From Tyto alba (taxonomy: Eukaryota; Chordata; Aves; Strigiformes; Tytonidae): a stretch of 64,000 nucleotides of DNA. A program made the position numbers and the translations under genes. Below are positions 21,723 through 34,721 of the stretch, piece after piece (the first letter of the stretch is position 1; each line of letters opens with the position of its first letter). The stretch covers positions 16,105,904-16,169,903 of the forward strand of contig NW_024881295.1 of NCBI RefSeq assembly GCF_018691265.1, given 5' to 3'. The notes under the pieces are model-generated. The model was not told the DNA's origin, ran no database searches, and saw only the letters and a list, made by a program, of their open reading frames with translations.

Positions 21723-23829
21723 CTTGAAAAATTGGGAAAAGAAAAGTCCTTTTCAGATAGGCATCCTTGGGCTATTGCAAATCTCTGTCAAGAGAGACTA
21801 GTCTTGATTTATTGTTCAAGAGTGGTAGAGAATAACTTTAAAGTTCACCCGGAGAAATGTTCTCTCATTCTCATCTGAGTTGCCAGTTGTGATCATCCTT
21901 CCTTTAGCTATAGGAATAAAGTCAATCCTAAAACAATTTGCAACATTTAGGGTTGAATAAACCTCTTCAAGCAATGTCTTAATCTGATAAAGGCATCCAC
22001 TGCAACTACCCCGAGAGTTTTTTAGCCCAGTTCACAGAAAAATAATTATTCTTCTCATATTTAATTCTTGTGGCCTGCAGTGGGACCTTGCCTAGCCTCA
22101 GGATAGTCAGTGAAAAGATACCCATTATATACCACAGACCTTTGGATTAAGCCCTTGGAGAGGTGAGGTCAAATAGAATCCATGGAACACTTCCAACATT
22201 CAGCAATGTTCAGGAGTAAGCCCATTATAAGGGCTCACTCTGAACAGAAAAAGAAAACTTAGGGGACCTCAGCATCTCACCTTCATGCCCAGAACTAAAG
22301 ATACCATTCGCTAATCAACAGACCTTTTAAAGTTTGCCTTCCATGAACACATCCCCTTGTGTCACTGATTTCTGAGGGTAATTACTAACCACAGAAGATA
22401 TTTAAAGCTAATTACACACCTCCTACTCTTCAGAGTTTAACTTGCATAGCAACCAGTTTCCAGGCAACACTTGCCACTGTATAATAAATCTAATAGTTTT
22501 ATATAGATATCATATACATATATGTGTGTGTGTGCATGCATGCATGTGTCTCTAAGGACAACATTACAGTAGGAGAGAATTCTTCTTGGCTAGTCTTCTC
22601 TTATGTATTATTTCCAGTGATGAACTATAGCCATGCTTGAGGTCAGGGTCCAGCATCTATATGAACTAAAGCCAGGCAATGTGAACATTACACAGTGGCC
22701 AAGAATTTTGCAACAATATTTTAACAGGTAATCAAATCCAGGCTGTTTTAGCTATGCAATTTATAAAGGCAACCAGTCTAGCTAGCATAAACATTTGATA
22801 AGGGTTGTGTGTTTTGCAGTGGACTCGGGGCAAGAAATGATCTTTCCAGCTTTCAAAATGGGTAAAACACTTAAACGTTCATGCTGTCATTAAATCATAA
22901 GCAATCTGACACACTTTTGTGTGTACTTGTGCACAAATGTGCATGCACGTGACCATGTGATAATACAAGTTTTCTTTTGTGCTTACACCTACATACAAAT
23001 AAATCCACAAATTGCAGGAATGTGATCACGTATACAACAATGTTCACAGCGATGCAGATAGGCAGTATGTACACATCTGCACATTCCTGAATTTACATTA
23101 CTGTTCATCATTTAGGTAAGATGAAGGACAAAATTGCTCACTTGTTCCAGTTATTCTAAAAATTAATTTAGTATTCTATAAAACTGGCTTTGAATTCAGA
23201 CTTATAAAGGCAGCTGGGCTCCTCCTACTGAAGAGGAAGAAATGGACTGGGACGTCAACAACCAAGTTCCTTGAGTTCAGTCAGCCTTTCCAATGGAGAC
23301 CCACAGATGACCACCTGAGGACTGCTTCACACTTACAAAAGCTTTAGGTCAACAGAAAAATAAATACCACCAGCAAAACTCTACCTGTCCTATGGTGAAA
23401 GGGAGAATTTCACAAATAAATGCAGACCTCATCAGTTGAAAGATTTACAATCAAGCAAAGCAGAGTAGCGCAACGAAGTGTAGGAAAGAGAACCTTGAGC
23501 TGACAGGGTTGATGTTGATGGATGTAGCATAATTATGTGGTTGAACTTTTTTTTTTTCCTGCCTTTATATTTTATGGCTTGAGATATGTAGGTAGCAATC
23601 AGATAGATACTTCTGAGCGAAATACTGTCAGTAGTCCCTGTGCTTTATTTCAGTATGAAACTAAGAAAAAGGATCATGATTTTTGGTAGATGACTGATTA
23701 AAATTTGACAAGTTTGGCAATATCTCCTAGAATCACCACTGTGTCCCACAGATACAGGAGTAAACCACTTTACAAAGTAAGGAACAAAACCAGTGGAAAC
23801 GAGGAAAAGCAAAAGTCAGTTTTACTTAC
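21723..23829 (-). other. CACNA1C: Intron 11 to 12 of CACNA1C
   Basis: A 2.1 kb intron. It contains a (TG)n/(CATG)n run at 22521-22549 with two overlapping UGCAUG motifs on the transcript strand (22535-22544) and a further UGCAUG at 22942-22947, inside the palindromic string TGTGCATGCACGTG. No exon or transposable element was recognised. Confidence 0.8.
22521..22549. repeat. TG/CATG microsatellite
   Basis: An alternating purine-pyrimidine run (ATATGTGTGTGTGTGCATGC and continuing CATG units). On the transcript strand it contains overlapping TGCATG hexamers, so it could attract RBFOX proteins. Confidence 0.75.
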
Positions 23830-23856
23830 CTAAACTTTGATTTTGAGATCCGATGC
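23830..23856 (-). CDS. CACNA1C: CACNA1C exon 11 (27-nt microexon)
   Basis: A 27-nt exon reading G, CAT CGG ATC TCA AAA TCA AAG TTT, AG. With neighbouring bases it encodes A/H-R-I-S-K-S-K-F-S. The acceptor is TTCTTATTTTTCAG and the donor GTAAGT, both strong, which suits such a short exon. The peptide lies at the end of the I-II linker, just before the basic lead-in to IIS1, and matches human Cav1.2 as I recall it. Because 27 is a multiple of three and the flanking phases agree, skipping would delete nine residues without a frameshift (exon 10 GC plus exon 12 T still makes Ala). Whether it is ever skipped cannot be told from sequence. Confidence 0.95.
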   Translation of the reverse strand, partial: ASDLKIKV

Positions 23857-26800
23857 CTGAAAAATAAGAATTGCCATTAAAATCTCTGAAGCTGTACCAC
23901 ACCTCTGAGGATTTTATGAAAATAGCAATAGAAATAAACAAAGTTAAGCTCAGTTCGTTTTTTTAATGGATGCTGTTTTCCTCGTGAATCCCCTGTAAGT
24001 CAACGCAGGCACTGGGCATGGCTAGTATTCCCTGATATACAAACCTTGTTCTTTGGCAGGAGTCATGAAGCAGCAGTTATGCAATTATGGGATTCTACCA
24101 CCTACAGACATCAGCGAACTCGCTCTTCTTATGGGTAAAAGACTGGCCTAATGCTAGGGGCAAAATTTATTTTTCAAGTGTGACTTGTTTTTTTTTTGTA
24201 GTCACTAGGTTTGTTTCTTATATTAAAATATGTATGATTTTATACGGACAGACTTGTTGCTTTCCCACATCACCTGGCACTTCAGGATATATAAGCACAT
24301 TATGAAGCCTGTGAACAGGGGAAATAATGATTTTTTTTTTTTTTTTCCAGCAATTGAAGCAAAACAGTGTATGGTGGATATTTTCAAATTTAGATACTAA
24401 CATTTATTTGTCTTTGTTATCTATGTAAATTGGTTTGAATTCAAAAGGGTCTGAACAATAACAGATTCTGTTGTTATCAATGAAATTTTGGAAATTAAGC
24501 ATTCCTGAAAATTTGGCCATGTTACAAATATATATATATGCGTTTAAATATCTAATTCCATGCACTTAGATTTATTTATCTAAATAATATCATCAGCCTT
24601 TTACAAGAAGTCACAGGCAAAGCTAGAGATAGACCCCAGTTCTCTAACCACTACCTTGCTCTGATTGACACATGTCCTGTAAGGCCTTTGAACCCTTTGG
24701 CTGTCTTTTGGTACATACATTATGGTGCACAGAGAGAAATAAAGGTATGTGGATGCAATGACATTAGTCAGAGGTGATTTGGGGAGCTGCAAGATTGACT
24801 ACCAATAACAGAAGAAATGAGAATCTGGGGAGTGGCTATGAACAAGATATTTCTGCATTTCTTAAGGTTCCCTCTATGATAGGAAAGTGATTCATTGTTG
24901 ACAACAGTCAGCAAAGGTCTTACTGTACTGGCTTAAAAATGGATTCACTGTTAGTAGACATGGGACAAAGTAATTCTCAAAGCATCTAACACTGCTTTCT
25001 GTAGCAGTCTTAAAAATGGTCATGTCCCTGTTTGAGGACATTGGTCACTGACAAGTAATCAGTGATGGGTCAGTTTCCTTATGTGGAAGAGATCTTAGTG
25101 ATAGGAACATTTCACCAGCAGATGGTCCAAGCCAAAAAAAAAAGGCTTTCCACTGAATACATCATTCCTGCTGTGTCACAGGCAGCTTGTTTAGGCCACA
25201 TACTAGGCAGCAGTGTGGTTACAGACACATGCAAGAATTCTTTTGATAAAGAAGAAACAATGCACTGGCTGAACAGAATGTTAAATTATGCTGCAGAGAC
25301 AAACAGAGCTTTAACAAGGATGGTGAGTGAAGCACCTACAAAGCACATCCTTAGTATTAAAGCTATCCCAACTTCTCACTGAGCATGTTTGCTTGATAAA
25401 TGCTACCTACAAACTGTCATGGATCAGATTTACAGGCAACAGGAAAGAAGGCTCAGACAAAGACAAAGGAAAGAAAAAGAAGAAAAATTGACAATGGAGA
25501 AAGATGGGCACTGAAAAGGAGATGGTGAGGTCTTTCATAGGAAAAGGTTGTGAGGGAGGAGGAAAAGAGAGCAAGAGAGATGTCATGGGGAACCTGCCTG
25601 GTGGAAGGTGAAGGACAGGGAGTTTGAAGTCCTCTGGTGACCTCTCTGGCTAATGGTTTTTCAGTAAGGGAGCTGTGTGGCATTTAAGGAATCTTTTATT
25701 TATTTAAGCAAAAGAGATGTGGCAGGTGTAGTACTCATCACGCATGTGATAATTATATCTTTAGAGCATTATAAGCAGCAGCCAAGTGCATTCAGTGCTC
25801 CCACAGGTTAGCTACAGCCTTCCTTCCCCCCACCCCTCCTTGCCTTACTGCTATGGCAGAAGGCTTTATCATATGTGGGTGTGTTATATATATAGAACGG
25901 GACAAGGAAGGAGGAAGAGATTTATATTTAGAGACAGAATCCAAGAGTGAAATGGAATTTTGGAAACACAAACTGTACCAATAGCAGATTCTTAAAACAT
26001 TATGCTTGAATCCAAAGCACAATTTTCAAATGACCCTTATGATCAAGAACCTTTTGTCTTTCAGAACCAGGGTTAACTACATCATATAAAAACATGGCAA
26101 CACTAGGGGCTGTCAAATAGTCTGGATTTGGGGCCTTGCCATGGCCTCTTTGTGACATTCCAAACTGGCACTTGCCAGGGGTTCAGGGTGGACCAGATTC
26201 TCTGCTGAATTTAAACATGGATCTCTTGCATCCTTGGTATCCTGGGAGACTTATGTCATTGGGAGAAAGAGTGTCCCCATCTGTGTACAGCTCTGGAATG
26301 TCTTCAGAAACTATTGTTTAAAATTATGGTACAGGAGCCTATACGAAAACCATTTCAGATCACTACCAAGTGTTTTATCATAGGAACAATGTAACTCAGA
26401 TTATCTTTTAGAAAGACAAACACAAAAATCAGACTTTTACTGTTTGACTAGCTATCGTTTAAATTCTCTAAAACTTTTCTAACCTTACATAGTTAGGTAC
26501 CATATACAGATAAGACAGTGAAATGTAAAGATTTTATCAACATAAACTCAAGATAATCAGCATAATTCAAATGTAGTGAGATATCCCTCATTCTGAGAGA
26601 TGAAGTCATTTCACTGTTCGTGGTAGAGACCAGAGAAGAGAAACTATGCACTTATGAAGGATGTGACACTCCTGTATAACAGGGATTGAGGACTTTATGT
26701 AATTGTACACACAACAACCAACTCTGGAAAAATATTGTAGGTCTCCAAGCATGACAAAGGCCATGTTACAGTTTTTTCCTGGGTGTAGAAATTATGAAAC

Positions 26801-29800
26801 ATGACCATGAAATTACCTGACATGCTGGTCACAACTACTTTTAGACTACATGGTCCCACCCATAGTTCACTATCTTCATGAAGATTTATAAAAGCCCTTG
26901 GATACTCATAAAAGCTCTCAGAAAAGTAGCAACACAGAAATGTACTTACTATGCCTATGATATACATAACGCAGGGGAACATCCAAAGAGCTGCACTGTG
27001 CATATCTTACAGATTTTAGAACAGTGGGAACACAGTCCTGGTGTGATACTGATTCTGTTTTGGTGCAATATGGTACATTCATGCAGTTACTGGTCAAGCA
27101 GCACAACATTTTTCCCTCTCTATTCTTGCTGATGGCATTTCATTGCTTCTTGTTAGGATACTGCCATTCCTGAAGATACCCACCCTAGGGTCTTTTTTGC
27201 ACATATTACTGGGACAAGTGCATGTAGTGAGTGACATGACATTTTCAGGAATGTATGATGCATACCTGATAGTCTCTCACCCTAATAAAGTGTTAGAGCT
27301 AAGTTCTACTCTCAGCTATGCCTCTGTGATTCACACGGAAGCAGCGGGCCTCCATCCTTTTCCCTGCTATCCTCTGTACAACACAATTAACACTGGGGAG
27401 TTGTACAGGGACATGCAACGATCATTTCTCATTTCTGACCATTAATTAAAAGCTTCCAGCAAAGCAGAACAGATGACTGGCCCTGAAGAACTTGTGTTCT
27501 TATGTGGCCTGAGATCCTCCTGCTGAGGCAATCACTGAATTTCAGCAGAATCCACAGAGTGATGCCTTTTCTCTTTTTTTTTACATTCTTGCCCTTCTTG
27601 AAGAAGGACTGGAGAGCGTGCTGACATGATGGAAACTGCTGATTTTAAGAGAGGTGGCTTTTGGCCAGCAGCAGTAAGAATCTACAGAACATCCTTCAGA
27701 AAACTGGACCCGTCTAGCTTAAATTTGAGCTGGTTTGCTATTCAACAGGCTTTTTTACAGTCTGGGAAAATAGGCCAGCACTTCAGCATTTAGTGAATAA
27801 TCTTGCCCTCCCTGTGGCAAGTCACAGGCAAGGCCTGTCACAGAATCAAAAGTAGGAAGAGAATTCCTCCTCCACAAGGGCATGCTATTGTCCTGTAGAC
27901 ATGTATCTAGAGCTGACTGTGAATATCAAAAGCACCTTGCTCATAATAAATTGGAGAGCAGTGGCTGAGGCTGACACATAAGGGTTGATCCTGTGTGTTT
28001 TCCTGCTGAAGTCAGCAGTGGTTTCAGAGCTTCTGGCAGACTTTTCTTACCACTGCTCCTGATGTGGTGGGCACTTTGGTCCTCACAGAAGGAGGCTATC
28101 TTCTCATTAGGTGAAAACCAGCAGCAACTACAGCAAACATGCAAGCAAACTGACTCTTTCGCCTTTACCACTGGTTCTTATGCTGATTACTGCAAGAACT
28201 GCATAGGAATTATTTTCCCAGCCAGAAAAGCACCCAGGGAAAATCACTGATGGTTCAGCTGCCAGAGAAAGCTTCCATTGTTCACAATATTTTTAGGACA
28301 CACTGTTTTCAGTTGAAAAGCCAGTATAGGTTGTTTGCTTTGTTTTATCCTGCTTTATTGTTTTAACCCTCTTTGGTGGAGAAGCAATTGAACTGTCCCC
28401 CAAATGTATGGAATTCCTGGCCAAGGTGAAAATGCCAAGTGGCTTATTGTTTCAATGAAAGCAGATAATTTTAAGCTCTCTTTCCCTTTGAGCTCAAGTG
28501 CTTCATTCTTCTATTGCAGCTCTATGGAACATTAGTTTTCACAAAGGTCTTTTTTTTTTTTTTTAGCTAATACATATGTATAAAAGCAAGCTCTATTGTG
28601 GCACTCCAGATCTGTATGGTTGTATTAGAAAATTAACATTCTAGTTGTATTGGAAGATTATATATGCTGACATCCCGCACAGAAGAGATTACTACTGATT
28701 ACAAGCAATAGCCTGTCCTCAGGAATCTAAGTCCTGCACAGCAGTAACCACAGAGGCTCAGGGAAATTACTCGCTATTGGGAATTCCTGGATATAAGGCT
28801 ATCCTGTAAATAGAATCCCACTGCTCCTAGTTCTGGGTTTATCCCATTGATGCTTGCTGCAGAGGAAACACATTTCTTTGTACCCAGAGGCAATAGGTTA
28901 TTAAAGCTGCAACCACATCAAAAGATAAGTTCCACTTCCAAGTGTTGTCCTTGAGGATAAAAGCTGTTGTGTTTCTACTGCAGGGCAGATGTCAGTGCAG
29001 TACAAGGCAATACCATGACAGGGATGATATACTGCGGAAGTTGTGGGACACTTTTCAATGTCCTGTGGAACCCTACAAGACCTTTTTCAAATTCAGATGC
29101 CTGATCAAGCTAACACCCATCTTAGGAAGAGAACAACTCCCTACCACAGCTCTCCTGATGGCAGCAGAATTACAGCAGGAATACATACAAATGAGTTATT
29201 TTTTGTCTTGTTTTAGTTCTAAGAAACAGGATTTACACAATAAGCAAAGAGAGAGTAGATGTTAGATTCCTCCTGAAACTCCTTCTGCTGGTTTGAGGAC
29301 TGGCATTGGTCCAGACAGCACAGCTGATGAAGGCAGTTTCTATAGTATGGATACTATAGAAACAAAGCTTCTTTGAGACAATGCATCAGTTGGAGATATC
29401 TTGTGTTTGAAAGGTACTTTCCTGATCTCACATAGCATATGTCTCTGTGGAGCTGAGAAAGGCTGTCAGGGAAGATTTACTTTTCCAAAAAGTATGCTTG
29501 AGCCTGGCTTCTCAAGCAGATCTTTCTGTCATTCACAGATTCAGTCTTTCAAAGCTCTACAGCTTTTTAGAAGAACAGAGAGAACAGTTAGTAATTCTAA
29601 GTTACCTTCAATAAAAATGCTTTTTCTTTCAGTCCCCTGGGTACTTTTTTCCTTTTATCATGAGCACATTCTGATGGCAAGCTCAGCCTGTAAGCATAGT
29701 GGTGGTGCTGGAGTGGTTAAATGCCCTAGCAGCCTGATGCCACTAAATAAATAAATGTATTACCTTTGACTTGAAATCTCCCTGTTGCTTTAGTCATGTG

Positions 29801-31713
29801 TGGTTGTAGCTTGCCCAGTGCAGCTTCTGCCCTCTGGGAAAAAAAAGTGTTTATAGCAAGGCAATGGGGACTCATGGCCACTAGGTGATTTTAGCGGGCT
29901 GGTAAAAATGAGTACTCATCTGCAATAGATGAAACTCAGCAATCAAACAGAAAATGTGTCTAGCCATTTCAACTGTAAAAGTAAAATCCAGAGGGCAGAT
30001 GACTGCTCAAAAGTCTGGGTCTAATCTTCAACTAGAGTAAATCAGGATGGCATGACTATAATTATTAATACTTACTCAAAGTCACTACTACTAGATTGAG
30101 GAGCTTATTTGAAAAGTTCAACTGACTTCCCACATGAATTATCTCTATTCTTGAACACTGGGCCAAAGTCTGATTCTCTTAGTCAGGTTCCAAAAAAAAG
30201 AAAATACTCATTTGAATAAATCCTTGCTTACATTCTATATATTCCAGCAGGAATATTGTCCTATGGGGGCTTTAAATGAGGGCTCAGTGAGAAGAACTTA
30301 ATAATTCCTGAAACCAGGAAAACTGATTTCTCTCTTTGCCTGAGTGTGTGATCCAGTAACAAAACAAACCAGAAGGGATTCCAAGCCTCAGAAGCAAAGG
30401 CAGATCTGAATTTACCCATCACTAAGGAATTTTCAGCTCCACAAGCTTGAAACATTTTACAAAAGCAGGAAGCATTGGCAAAATTTCTATCTCACTCCAG
30501 AACTTCAAATACAGTGATACAGCCATTCATTTTCCTGAATGAAGAAGCCTATCCATCTCTGAGAGATTAAAAGCAATCTGAGTGAAGCCTTGAGGATCTT
30601 AACTGTCCTTGGATAAGAGGTAAAAAAACCCTTTCTCAATAACAGACTTAAATTCCCCTACTATATATCACCCATTTTCAAATGAAGTGGAAAATGGCAA
30701 GGAAACTGTTTATCTCCATGAATCTTACATGTCCTGCTCTGGTGAAACTTAGGGACTTGTTTTAACATTTACAACATGGGAAGAAGAAATTAAGCTCTGT
30801 TATTCCTGTCATTTTCTTATGTCTTCTTCCCTAAAATGTGTTGGACGTAGCCATCCCTTCTCCTAATGCCAGGAGTATAGTGATCACAGTGCCAGACCAC
30901 AGTACTGCCATTATCATGTGGGAACGTTGGGCTATTTTAAGTAAACTCCATTCTAAGTCATGATTATGTTCAGAGTTGGGTTTAACTTCAAATCTCCTGG
31001 CCACATTCCAGCTAAGATAATTATATTCTGCTTGCCAAAATTCCCCATGCAGTTTCAGTGCAAAACAAGCTAACCCTCACACATCTCCTTACACACTTGT
31101 GCCCTTTGTTTTTAACCACCTGTCACATTTTACCCTGAAGGTGGCTGAACTCTAACACTGTGAAAACAATCCCTAAATTTACAGTTCATAAAGTGCTTTA
31201 GGTTCCTTTGGGATTAAGGACATTAAATGAATGCAAGCTGTAATATTAAAAATATATGCAACTTTATAGTAACAGTTGCCATTGTTGTTGGCACTGTGTA
31301 TCACCAGGGGACCCATTGTGTTGGGAACCATAACTGCAGAAGAGAGCTGGTTCTCCAAATTGGATCCAGCTGGGAGAAGTGGTCACATATCCAGCTGCTG
31401 ATTCCTGTGATGTGACAAGAGCACAAGCAACTTGGTGGGGTGCTAAAGTGTCCTGGTTTGGGCTGAAATAGAGTTAATATTCCTTTTCAGAGACTAGATG
31501 AGTGATGTGTTTTGGATTTAGCTTTGGGTTTGGTATGAGAAGAATGCTGATAGCACACTGATGTTTTCAGCTGCTACTAAGATTTCAAGGACTCTCCGAC
31601 TCCCCATATCCTGCCTGTGTGTAAGGGCACAAGGAGCAAGGAGGGAGCACGGCCACAGCACCAGACCCAAATTGGCCAATGAAATATTCCATATCATGGC
31701 ACGTCATGCTCAC

Positions 31714-31720
31714 TATATAA
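31714..31720 (+). promoter_or_regulatory. TATA box of the solo LTR
   Basis: TATATAA followed by AGG, 265 bp from the LTR start, in the position expected for the U3 promoter. It would start transcription toward higher coordinates, antisense to CACNA1C. Present activity is unknown. Confidence 0.7.
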
Positions 31721-31913
31721 AGGAGGGGTGGTTGGGAACAGGGGCTCTCTCTCGCTTCTGGGATTGCGATTGCGGGATCTTGGTATCTCGGGGTCTCTGG
31801 CCGGGAACGGGCTGGGTATTGGTTAGCGGGTGGTGAGCAATTGCATTGTGCATTGCCTGTTTATATATTTCCTTTTTTCCTATCATCATCATTGTTCTTG
31901 TTTTATTGCCATT

Positions 31914-31919
31914 ATTAAA
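31914..31919 (+). terminator. Polyadenylation signal of the solo LTR
   Basis: ATTAAA lies 200 bp downstream of the TATA box. In an LTR of this layout it marks the 3' end of R. Confidence 0.6.
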
Positions 31920-31980
31920 CTGTTCCTATCAGCCTGTGAGTCTCCCTTCACCCCTCTAATCCCCTCCCCCATTCCCAGGT

Positions 31981-31999
31981 GGGGAGGGGGAGGGGAGGG
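31981..31999 (+). other. G-quadruplex motif in the LTR
   Basis: Four G runs (GGGG, GGGGG, GGGG, GGG) separated by single A bases form a canonical G-quadruplex motif on the plus strand, downstream of the LTR polyadenylation signal. The CACNA1C transcript carries the C-rich complement. Confidence 0.7.
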
Positions 32000-32269
32000 T
32001 GACCAGCTGCGGTGGTTGGTTGCCGACCAGGTTCAAACCACGACATAAAGGAAAGGCTACAACTGCCTCAGTGCTGTTAACAGATCTAGCCTGGTTCCTT
32101 CAGAAAGAGTTCATAATGTAAACTAAAAGACTCAGCAGGTAGACAACAGCAGGCAGGTGAAGGAAAGCTATCACAAATAATTTCTCCTGGGATAAGTTGC
32201 TGGCTGACACTTACAGGAAAGCAGATTGAATTTACAACATATTCCACATATCACATCTTGTAATGCAGA

Positions 32270-32770
32270 TAAGATCTCCTCCTCTTCAGTTTGCAGAGGA
32301 GAGGGCCAAGGGCATGTGTGGGAGATACAATCAAGGTTTACGAAGTCATGAAAGTGATAGATAAGCTGCATATGGAACTGTTGATCACCAAATATCACAG
32401 TATTAGAAGGAGAGGATGTTGACTGAAAGTAGTAGCAGATCAGCTTAAAACAGATATGAGAAAGTACTTGTCTACACAGCAGGTAGTGAACTTCTGAAAC
32501 TTATCACAGAAGACTGTGAGGGCAGAAAGCCTTAGTGGGTTCAGAAAAATCCATGGACCTCCACAAATGGCCACTAAAGGCAAAAAGCAGAGTGTGCCCT
32601 CTAACATCTCTAATCCAATAAACATGAGTTTGGGAGCAGTAAAAGCAGACTGGAAAGTATGAAATGGCCAGGCTTGTGCACTTGCACTCTTGTCACTGTT
32701 AGGACCTGAACACTGGGCCAGCTGGACCACAGGTCTGACAAAACAGAGCATTTCTTATGTACTTATGATG
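32270..32770 (+). mobile_element. Ancient CR1/L3-like LINE 3' fragment
   Basis: The right end (GGACCACAGGTCTGACAAAA then CATTTCTTATGTACTTATG) matches the 3' terminus of old amniote CR1-type LINEs as I recall them. The part at 32450-32560 resembles the end of CR1 ORF2, which encodes a region like Y-F/L-x-T-Q/x-R-x-V-N-x-W/x. It is heavily mutated and 5' truncated, with no intact frame. The left edge is approximate. It lies 225 bp beyond the solo LTR and on the same strand. Confidence 0.75.
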
Positions 32771-33599
32771 AGCATTTGACCAATGATGAAGGGCTCAAGG
32801 TACGACCAAGAACAGGACAGAGCCTCAAAATACTCTAACATGGTACAAGCTATAGCACTGTTATGCTTAGCCTACTTTTCAAGGAAATTTGGACTAACAT
32901 ATTCCCCCACAACATAAAGTCCATTATTGTTCAAGTGATGCAAAAGGGAAGAAAACACTCCTCTTGCCTATTCTTGCTCTCTTTAGCATCTCTTGATGCT
33001 AGAAAATATACCATATAATGTGTTATTGCATAAGTGCTATCTCACAGGCTCTTGAGCATCTCCATCAAGAGGGCATCAGTCCTTCCTAACTGATGTATTT
33101 CTTTGCCACTACAATATTGTGATCAGCATTTGAAGGGTGTAATTCAGGCTGTGGGATGGGAGTTATCATCCATGTATTTCTATTACAAGACACTGTAAAA
33201 TGTACAAAAATCATTAGAGAAATTAAAATAGACCAGTCATTTCCACTCTTTGGTCTACTTTTACTGTATTTGATTATCTATCACTGAAGAGGAATTTAAA
33301 AATAAGAACACTGTTATTCATCAGTTCTTCTTTTAGCTATTATGCAAAACCAGATCTGTTTATCCTGGGCATTCTGTGCTTTATTTACATCTATGTAAAC
33401 CCAGAGGCTCTCCACTAATGTCCAGAGTGAATTTACATTGCAATTAAGATAAGAACTGGGATCAATAGATCTTCTGCACTCTCTCCTTTCACTCACTGTG
33501 GGGTTTTCTTCCCCTTAAAAAGCCTGACATTTGCCCTGTCTTTAACCCACCAAGATCAATCCAACCCCTACATATATATATCTGTGTGTATGTACTCAC

Positions 33600-33690
33600 G
33601 CTAGCCTAGCACCGCAGTTTTCGCCTTCAATATCTGCTCCAGGGACGTTGTCTGTGTTCACGGACTCGGTCTCACTGGTGGGCATGCTCA
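33600..33690 (-). CDS. CACNA1C: CACNA1C exon 10 (I-II linker)
   Basis: A 91-nt exon: TG completing Met (or Val after exon 9*), 29 codons, and GC starting an Ala codon. The acceptor is GACTCTTACAG and the donor GTGAGT. The peptide [29 protein letters not shown] is the cytoplasmic I-II linker between the beta-binding helix and repeat II. Compared with human (N-T-E-N-V-A-G-G-D-I-E from memory) it differs at three positions, all in the flexible middle. Several Ser and Thr residues could be phosphorylated, but no specific kinase site can be claimed from sequence alone. Confidence 0.96.
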
Positions 33691-34668
33691 CTGTAAGAGT
33701 CAAAGGGAAGAAAAAGAGAGGATTGGCCATTAGAACCTGGCACATCGATCAATCAATCACGTGAGTGAAGGAACTGGCTTAATTAAAAGACCCTCAGCTG
33801 CAGCTCCTGGGGATTAAGCAATTTGCTGAGCAAGTCTAGTACCTCCCTGCACATGCCAGGTTGGGCAGCTAGACTTCAGGAACATACACAGGTTACTCAA
33901 ATGATAAAGAAAAGGGAAGAAGCAGCTGCTCTCTTTCTTTCAGAGTCAGTTCCTGGAAATTTTATGAATGCAAACCATTGAAAAATAGAGAACCCGTCAA
34001 AGCCAATGAGAAGCTTTTGTTTGATTCAATGGAACACTTCAAAAAAACACCCCTTAACTTGCACCAGACCAACCACCTCACTGCCTTCCCCAACCTTTTG
34101 TGTGGTGATTGGAATACAAAGTACCAGATTGACATGTACTGAGACAAACAGCTTCTGTTAGCCTGATAACAAGTACCACATAAATAATACTGATCGCTCA
34201 TCTGTCATATACTAACTGTTAATGTATTTCAAGCTTACACTTATAAACTGGACCTATAGGGATAAGAGGGGAATTCAGATATTACCAACAAAGGAACTAA
34301 TGAATATGGACTATGGTGGAGATTTCACGATGATACTCACCAACTAAGAACTGTACAGAATCTCCTAGGCTTTTGCAGAAATATCATGGAACAAACATCA
34401 AATGAAAGCAACCATAAGTGTGAACCTATCTCATCTGGATTCAAGGACCTGTCACATATTCTGTTATCAAACCTCAATATTTTATTTGCTTCCACACCAT
34501 TATCACCATTTCCATTCCACCAGTTGCTCCCAGATCTTATATAAGCTCTCATAACTCCTTAAAGTACAATGATTCAGCATAAGTTAGGACAATGGATAGG
34601 ATCCAATATGTGTTCTCTTCCCTCCTCCCCCCTTTTCAAAAAAACAAAACAAATGAAAAAATGATACT

Positions 34669-34721
34669 TAAAACTGAATGATGGAGGAAATTATACGTAA
34701 AACTGAATGATGGAGGAATTA
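34669..34721. repeat. Two-copy 29-bp tandem duplication
   Basis: The unit TAAAACTGAATGATGGAGGA plus nine more bases (34669-34697) is followed directly by a second copy (34698-34721) that is identical over its first 21 bases and then diverges slightly. It looks like a recent slippage duplication inside the intron. Confidence 0.8.

Larger units (their letters stand above)
31449..32045 (+). mobile_element. Solo LTR of an endogenous retrovirus (ERVL-like), 5-bp TSD
   Basis: A 597-bp element begins TGTCCTGGTTTGG and ends AAACCACGACA, that is TG...CA termini with short inverted ends. It is flanked by a perfect 5-bp direct repeat TAAAG (31444-31448 and 32046-32050), the target-site duplication. Inside are a TATA box (TATATAA, 31714-31720) and an ATTAAA polyadenylation signal (31914-31919) in the correct order for plus-strand U3-R-U5. 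No gag, pol or env sequence adjoins it, so it is a solo LTR left by recombination between two LTRs. The terminal sequences match an LTR type I recall as widespread in bird genomes. The 5-bp duplication favours the ERVL class, but family assignment needs a repeat library. It lies antisense to CACNA1C. Confidence 0.92.
23857..33599 (-). other. CACNA1C: Intron 10 to 11 of CACNA1C (9.7 kb)
   Basis: This intron contains a plus-strand solo ERV LTR (31449-32045) and, just to its right, an ancient plus-strand CR1 fragment (about 32270-32770). Otherwise it is AT-rich, with poly-T runs near 24331 and 28551 and a short TA run near 24525. I saw no exon-like conserved segment. Confidence 0.8.

Noticed and set aside
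31561..31836. 91-codon open frame inside the solo LTR
   Set aside because: It crosses the TATA box and U3/R region of a non-coding LTR, so it is a chance frame.
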